Shown: one piece after another, positions 13,842 through 16,311 of the stretch
Layout of the letters: each line of letters begins with the position of its first letter
Numbering within the stretch: the stretch's first letter is position 1
Assembly: GCA_900556405.1 (NCBI GenBank)
Contig: USPB01000014.1
Coordinates: 1 to 16,311, forward strand
Reading direction: 5' to 3'
Source: an uncultured Actinomyces sp.
Lineage (GTDB): Bacteria; Actinomycetota; Actinomycetes; Actinomycetales; Actinomycetaceae
Length of the DNA stretch: 16,311 nt
The notes under the pieces: generated by a model
Databases searched by the model: none
Seen by the model: only the letters and a program-made list of their open reading frames with translations
What the model was told of the DNA's origin: nothing
Translations under genes and position numbers: made by a program

Positions 13842-14731
13842 TCACCCTCAACTCCATCAGTCACACGTATCCAGGAGAGAACGAGGCGGCGCTGCGCGAC
13901 ATCTCGCTCACACTCGGAGACGCGACCGTCACCGCCCTCGTCGGCCCCAACGGCTCGGGCAAGACGACGCTCATGCAGATCCTCGGAGGCCTGATGGCCT
14001 CCACCTCGGGGAGCGTCTCCATCGACGGCAGCCAGGCCAGCGCCGACGACCTGCTCACCGGCTCGATCATCGCTTCTTCCGCGCGTGACCTCGATGACGC
14101 GAACAGTAAGACGCTCGTCGCCTACGCGCGTCTGCGTCCCACGTGGGACGAGCAGCTCTTCGAGCACTACGTCAACCGTTTCGAACTCGCCTTGAGCCGT
14201 AAGTCCGTGCGCAAGCTCTCCAGCGGGCAGGCCGCCATTTTCTCCGCCTCGATCGCCCTGGCATCGGGCGCGCCCATCACCCTCCTCGACGAGATCCAGG
14301 CGCCCCTGGACGTGCCCACGCGCTACGCCCTGTACGAGGAAATCCTCGCCCTGGCGGGGGAGTGCATGGAAGGAAAGCGCCCCCAGCGACGCTTCCTCAT
14401 CTCCTCGCACATGGTCTCCGAACTCGAAAAGGTCGCCGAAGACGTCATCGTCTTGAAGAAGAGCGAACTCCTCGCTCACGAGAGCGTCGACGACTTCACC
14501 GCCCGCGTCGCCTCCGTCACGGGCCACGCCTCCGACGTCGAGCGTTTCCTTGCCGCCCACCCGGACCTCGCCGTCATCGCCACCCGCGAGCTCGGCTCCA
14601 CGCGAGAGATCGTCGTGGACCGGCGCGGTAGCGCCGTTGGCGACACCGAGCTCGCATCCCACTCCCTGACCGCTTCGCCCTGTTCCTTCCAGGACGCCTT
14701 CGCCTACCTCATCCAGGAGAACGACCAATGA
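13838..14731 (+). CDS. ABC transporter ATP-binding protein (YtrB/BcrA-like, unusual motifs)
   Basis: A 297-residue ABC ATPase in a GntR(YtrA)-linked operon. Walker A is intact (GPNGSGKTT, 36-44). The signature is altered to LSSGQ (127-131). Walker B is ITLLDE (147-152), but the usual proline after the glutamate is isoleucine (DEIQAPLD). The switch histidine is H191 in ISSHM. No clear glutamine is seen at the expected Q-loop (IIASSARDLDD). The catalytic glutamate and switch histidine suggest it can hydrolyse ATP. Residues after about 210 form an extra C-terminal region often seen in BcrA-type exporters. The start and stop overlap gntR and the membrane gene by ATGA. The substrate is unknown; antibiotic or peptide export and envelope stress are family-based guesses. 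Confidence 0.85.
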   Translation: MITLNSISHTYPGENEAALRDISLTLGDATVTALVGPNGSGKTTLMQILGGLMASTSGSVSIDGSQASADDLLTGSIIASSARDLDDANSKTLVAYARLRPTWDEQLFEHYVNRFELALSRKSVRKLSSGQAAIFSASIALASGAPITLLDEIQAPLDVPTRYALYEEILALAGECMEGKRPQRRFLISSHMVSELEKVAEDVIVLKKSELLAHESVDDFTARVASVTGHASDVERFLAAHPDLAVIATRELGSTREIVVDRRGSAVGDTELASHSLTASPCSFQDAFAYLIQENDQ

Positions 14732-15444
14732 GCACCGCACCCACTGTTTCCTCTCAGCCCTCGATCTGGCGACTTGGAATGGTCGACTGGCGATTCGCTT
14801 TCGGAGTGTACGCCGCGGTTGTCGTCGGCCAATTTGCCATTAACTCCACGGTGAGCGCCATCATGTACGCGACCTCCGATGACTTCTCGGGGCACGTCGA
14901 TCAGTCCGCGATGAACGCCGCCTTCTCGACGGGCATCTACATCCTCATCGCGCAGATCATCACGACGACGACGGACCTGCGGGCAGCGTCTCTGAGCGGC
15001 GCATCTCGCCGGACCCTGGCATGCTCGACCTACGTGCACAGTGCCGTCGTTATCGCCATCGCCAGTGTGATCTGGTGGGTGCTTGCCCTGGCTCAGTCGC
15101 ACATTTTCTTCCTGGGGAGCCTCGAGTACCCCCTCGGAGTGGACTCGTGGCTCATCGTCGTGGTCGCCTGGATCGCCTGCGACGGGGCCGGGCGCCTCAT
15201 CGGTGCGGCCTCGCGCCATGGTCGAGGCCCGTGGGCGGTCGCCCTCGGCATTATCGTGGCGACTGTGCTGGGCGTAGCCGGCATCGCCGGTCCCGTCACC
15301 TGGCTGGTCCTCACGCTTGTTCATAAGTCCGGCTACCTTCCCCCGATGCACCCCGCCTTCTGGCTGCTCGGCCTCCTCACTCTCGCAGTTGCCGCCGCTG
15401 GCTGGCACCTGACCCTCACGGGCCGCCTGCGCCGCCTCAACTGA
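14728..15444 (+). CDS. Membrane protein, probable ABC permease of the GntR operon
   Basis: A 238-residue protein with about six hydrophobic spans, at roughly residues 25-47, 66-90, 108-130, 138-160, 170-192 and 205-228, and a short soluble N-terminus. I see no conserved enzymatic motif. Because it is translationally coupled to the ABC ATPase (ATGA overlap at 14728) and is the size of YtrC/BcrB-like six-span subunits, I take it to be the partner permease that would form a dimer. The open frame ends at TGA 15442-15444, and the shared-type terminator hairpin begins 36 bases later, closing the operon. The protein itself is not recognisable to me beyond this, so the function stays a contextual inference. 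Confidence 0.75.
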   Translation: MSTAPTVSSQPSIWRLGMVDWRFAFGVYAAVVVGQFAINSTVSAIMYATSDDFSGHVDQSAMNAAFSTGIYILIAQIITTTTDLRAASLSGASRRTLACSTYVHSAVVIAIASVIWWVLALAQSHIFFLGSLEYPLGVDSWLIVVVAWIACDGAGRLIGAASRHGRGPWAVALGIIVATVLGVAGIAGPVTWLVLTLVHKSGYLPPMHPAFWLLGLLTLAVAAAGWHLTLTGRLRRLN

Positions 15445-15479
15445 ACGTCCGTTCCGCCCGGGGAACATGCCCCCAACCC

Positions 15480-15529
15480 GGCCCCGGCCTCGTTCCCGCT
15501 TCATCCAGGAACGAGGCCGGGGCTGTTTT
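15480..15529 (+). terminator. Rho-independent terminator of the gntR-ABC operon
   Basis: GCCCCGGCCTCGTTCC (15481-15496) and GGAACGAGGCCGGGGC (15508-15523) form a perfect 16-bp stem with an 11-base loop, followed by TGTTTTG. It is the cleanest of four hairpins in the window built on the same stem core, and its tail (TTTTGTGCGTTCGGG) is identical to the one after malG. Confidence 0.9.
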
Positions 15530-15763
15530 GTGCGTTCGGGCGTGTTGTGGTGGCGCCCTGTGAGTGTCCAGGCGCTGCGAGTTGCTGTGGGGGATGCCCG
15601 GGCGCTGCTGGTTGCTGGGTGTGGCACCGTCGTTCTGTGTGCGCCCTGCAATTTCGCATGCAATTCGATGATGGAATGTTCAATCAGGTGCTGAAAATGG
15701 CGGAATTTCAACGATAATATTTCATCGCATGAAATAGGTAAAGGGGAATTGCCTGCGACTTTT
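15481..15763 (+). repeat. Long intergenic element, copy B (after the gntR operon)
   Basis: Like copy A at 12901-13274, this begins with the shared hairpin and tail and passes through G/T-rich DNA. It ends in an AT-rich block (15645-15763) with the same ordered pieces: AATTTCgCATGcAAtTC, GGAATGTTcAAtcAGGTG, GGAATTtCAACG, and AAGGGGAA then TGCGAcTTTT. The match is by eye and diverged. No open frame is convincing; a perfect dyad lies at 15718-15736. Confidence 0.45.
15718..15736. promoter_or_regulatory. Perfect 8-3-8 inverted repeat, orphan operator candidate
   Basis: TATTTCAT (15718-15725) and ATGAAATA (15729-15736) are perfect inverted repeats around CGC. The AT-rich dyad in otherwise GC-rich DNA is typical of a dimeric repressor site. 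No promoter or gene start is close; glyS begins about 540 bases downstream. Copy A of the element has no equal dyad. Confidence 0.35.
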
Positions 15764-15829
15764 GGGGTGCTGTGCTTGGTGAGCGTGGGTGGTGGCTGTC
15801 GGCTCTGTCGGTGCTGGCATGTGCGCATG

Positions 15830-15988
15830 CGGATAGGTTCGAAGTTGGCGTGCTCGTACTCGCTGTAGCGGAGCCTGCCCCTCCTGATCCGGATAGGTTA
15901 CGACGATGTGGATAGGTTATTCACATGCGGATAGCCTAATAACCTATCCGGATCTTCATAACCTATCCGTATGCTCATAACCTATCCG
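15830..15988. repeat. 19-bp-period array of a 12-mer arranged as a 99-bp foldback
   Basis: The 12-mer CGGATAGGTTAT occurs in forward orientation at 15890, 15909 and 15928 (the last keeps only its first 7 bases) and in reverse (ATAACCTATCCG) at 15939, 15958 and 15977. Both runs have an exact 19-base step with 7-base variable spacers. The two halves mirror each other about 15939, so all three arm pairs can stack into one hairpin (15890-15988); several spacer bases also pair. A lone forward copy stands at 15830. No gene is apparent. It may be a cooperative protein-binding array, a mobile palindromic element or a structured leader. Confidence 0.85.
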
Positions 15989-16015
15989 CGAGCGTGCCGA
16001 GCGAAGCGAACAGCA

Positions 16016-16162
16016 GGCTCAGGCAGAACTCCGGGCGCAATCCCGTGGAGAATTGCGGGGGAGGGCACTGCAGGGCTCAGACAGGACTCCGGGCGCAATC
16101 CCGTGGAGAATTGCGGGGGAGGGCACTGCAGGGCTCGGCCAGAACAACGGGCACGCACCTGT
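16016..16162 (+). repeat. 58-bp tandem repeat, two full units plus a diverged partial, upstream of glyS
   Basis: Units at 16016-16073 and 16074-16131 are identical except at two positions. A third, diverged partial unit begins at 16132 (GGCTC, CAGAAC, CGGGC retained). Each full unit can fold CGGG-CGCAAT-CCCG (unit 1: 16032-16045; unit 2: 16090-16103). The loop CGCAAT is complementary to ATTGCG just downstream (16052-16057; 16110-16115), giving a possible pseudoknot or switch. The third unit keeps the stem as CGGG/CCTG through a G-U pair. It lies 110-260 bases ahead of the probable glyS. Confidence 0.8.
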
Positions 16163-16218
16163 GGTGGGATCCATGAGCGCGCAGGGGCCCGGAAGCGCCC
16201 GAAACAGTAGTTATCGAC

Positions 16219-16274
16219 TAGTATCGATGGCGACACGACAGCCAGTCGTGCCCCAAATACTCAAGGAGTGACAA
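16219..16274 (+). promoter_or_regulatory. Probable glyS promoter -10, leader hairpin and ribosome binding site
   Basis: TAGTAT at 16219-16224 is a good -10, but no -35 is recognisable. It sits between two copies of TATCGA (16212, 16222). CACGAC (16234-16239) and GTCGTG (16245-16250) form a leader hairpin. AAGGAG at 16263-16268, six bases before the GTG at 16275, is a strong ribosome binding site and fixes that start. Confidence 0.45.
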
Positions 16275-16311
16275 GTGGCTAAGGGACCCTCCCGCCTCGA
16301 CAACGTGATCA
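16275..16311 (+). CDS. glyS: Probable glycyl-tRNA synthetase, first 12 codons (runs off window)
   Basis: Only the start is inside the window: GTG at 16275, preceded by AAGGAG at a 6-base spacing, encoding MAKGPSRLDNVI. In class II glycyl-tRNA synthetases of the eukaryote-like homodimeric type, the N-terminus commonly reads (S)xLDxVxxLAKRRGF, so SRLDNVI fits. The neighbourhood supports this, because recO, uppS, zur and glyS lie together in mycobacteria. The product would charge tRNA-Gly with glycine. Twelve residues are too few for certainty. A 58-bp tandem repeat and the 19-bp-period foldback lie upstream of this gene. Confidence 0.55.
   Translation, partial: MAKGPSRLDNVI

Noticed and set aside
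14704..15828. A 374-codon minus-strand open frame
   Set aside because: It is antisense to the membrane protein gene and passes through the terminator hairpin and the AT-rich block; its composition is that of a shadow frame.
15907..15915. DnaA box cluster or replication origin
   Set aside because: TGTGGATAG at 15907 is one base from a DnaA box, but the other copies have CGGATAG and do not fit, and dnaA/dnaN are not nearby.
15890..15988. CRISPR array
   Set aside because: Spacers are only 7 bases, the unit is 12 bases, and the orientation inverts in the middle; no cas genes are present.
16052..16120. T-box leader before glyS
   Set aside because: The conserved T-box bulge sequence (TGGNACCGCG) is absent, and no terminator/antiterminator pair is visible before the GTG.
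16016..16162. CRISPR array or repeat-coding gene in the 58-bp repeat
   Set aside because: Whole units are near-identical with no unique spacers. The open frames through them differ between units because 58 is not divisible by three.

Overview
The window is high-GC DNA with frequent GTG starts, ATGA-type gene overlaps and actinobacterial gene neighbours. I read it as the chromosome of a member of the Actinomycetaceae (an Actinomyces or Schaalia relative). That placement is inferred from protein style and gene order and has not been tested by a search. The order recO, uppS, a Fur-family zinc regulator and a probable glycyl-tRNA synthetase recalls the mycobacterial recO-uppS-furB-glyS neighbourhood, here opened up by transport operons.

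Layout. Bases 1-605 hold the 3' end of leuA. It converges on a tetR-family gene, and a second tandem tetR paralogue follows (697-2051, minus strand). Bases 2295-3853 hold recO and uppS, which overlap. Bases 3850-4401 hold a DedA-like membrane protein gene on the minus strand that overlaps the uppS stop. Bases 4518-7683 are a minus-strand zinc operon, znuA-znuC-znuB-zur, headed by a Zur-box-like palindrome that covers the -10 element and, probably, a leaderless start. Bases 7754-12873 are a maltose/maltodextrin locus: a lacI-type regulator divergent from malE-malF-malG, with a strong hairpin between malE and malF and no malK. Bases 13452-15444 are a gntR (YtrA-type), ABC ATPase and membrane protein operon with a perfect 9-6-9 operator on its promoter. 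The window ends with the first 12 codons of a probable glyS at 16275.

The intergenic DNA is unusually informative. Four hairpins share a CCCCGGCCTCG stem. The two long gaps (12874-13451 and 15445-16274) begin with the same hairpin and tail, and both contain a diverged AT-rich block in the same order. The first gap also has a 9-bp tandem repeat and a G-quadruplex motif. The second gap, ahead of glyS, has a 99-bp foldback built from six copies of a 12-mer at an exact 19-bp period, then a 58-bp tandem repeat that can fold locally.

How the genes work together. Zinc uptake should be repressed by its own last gene product, Zur. Maltodextrin uptake should be controlled by the divergent LacI protein and powered by an ATPase encoded elsewhere. 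The GntR operon looks like a self-repressed envelope-stress or export module of unknown substrate. The most novel material is the repeat architecture upstream of glyS.
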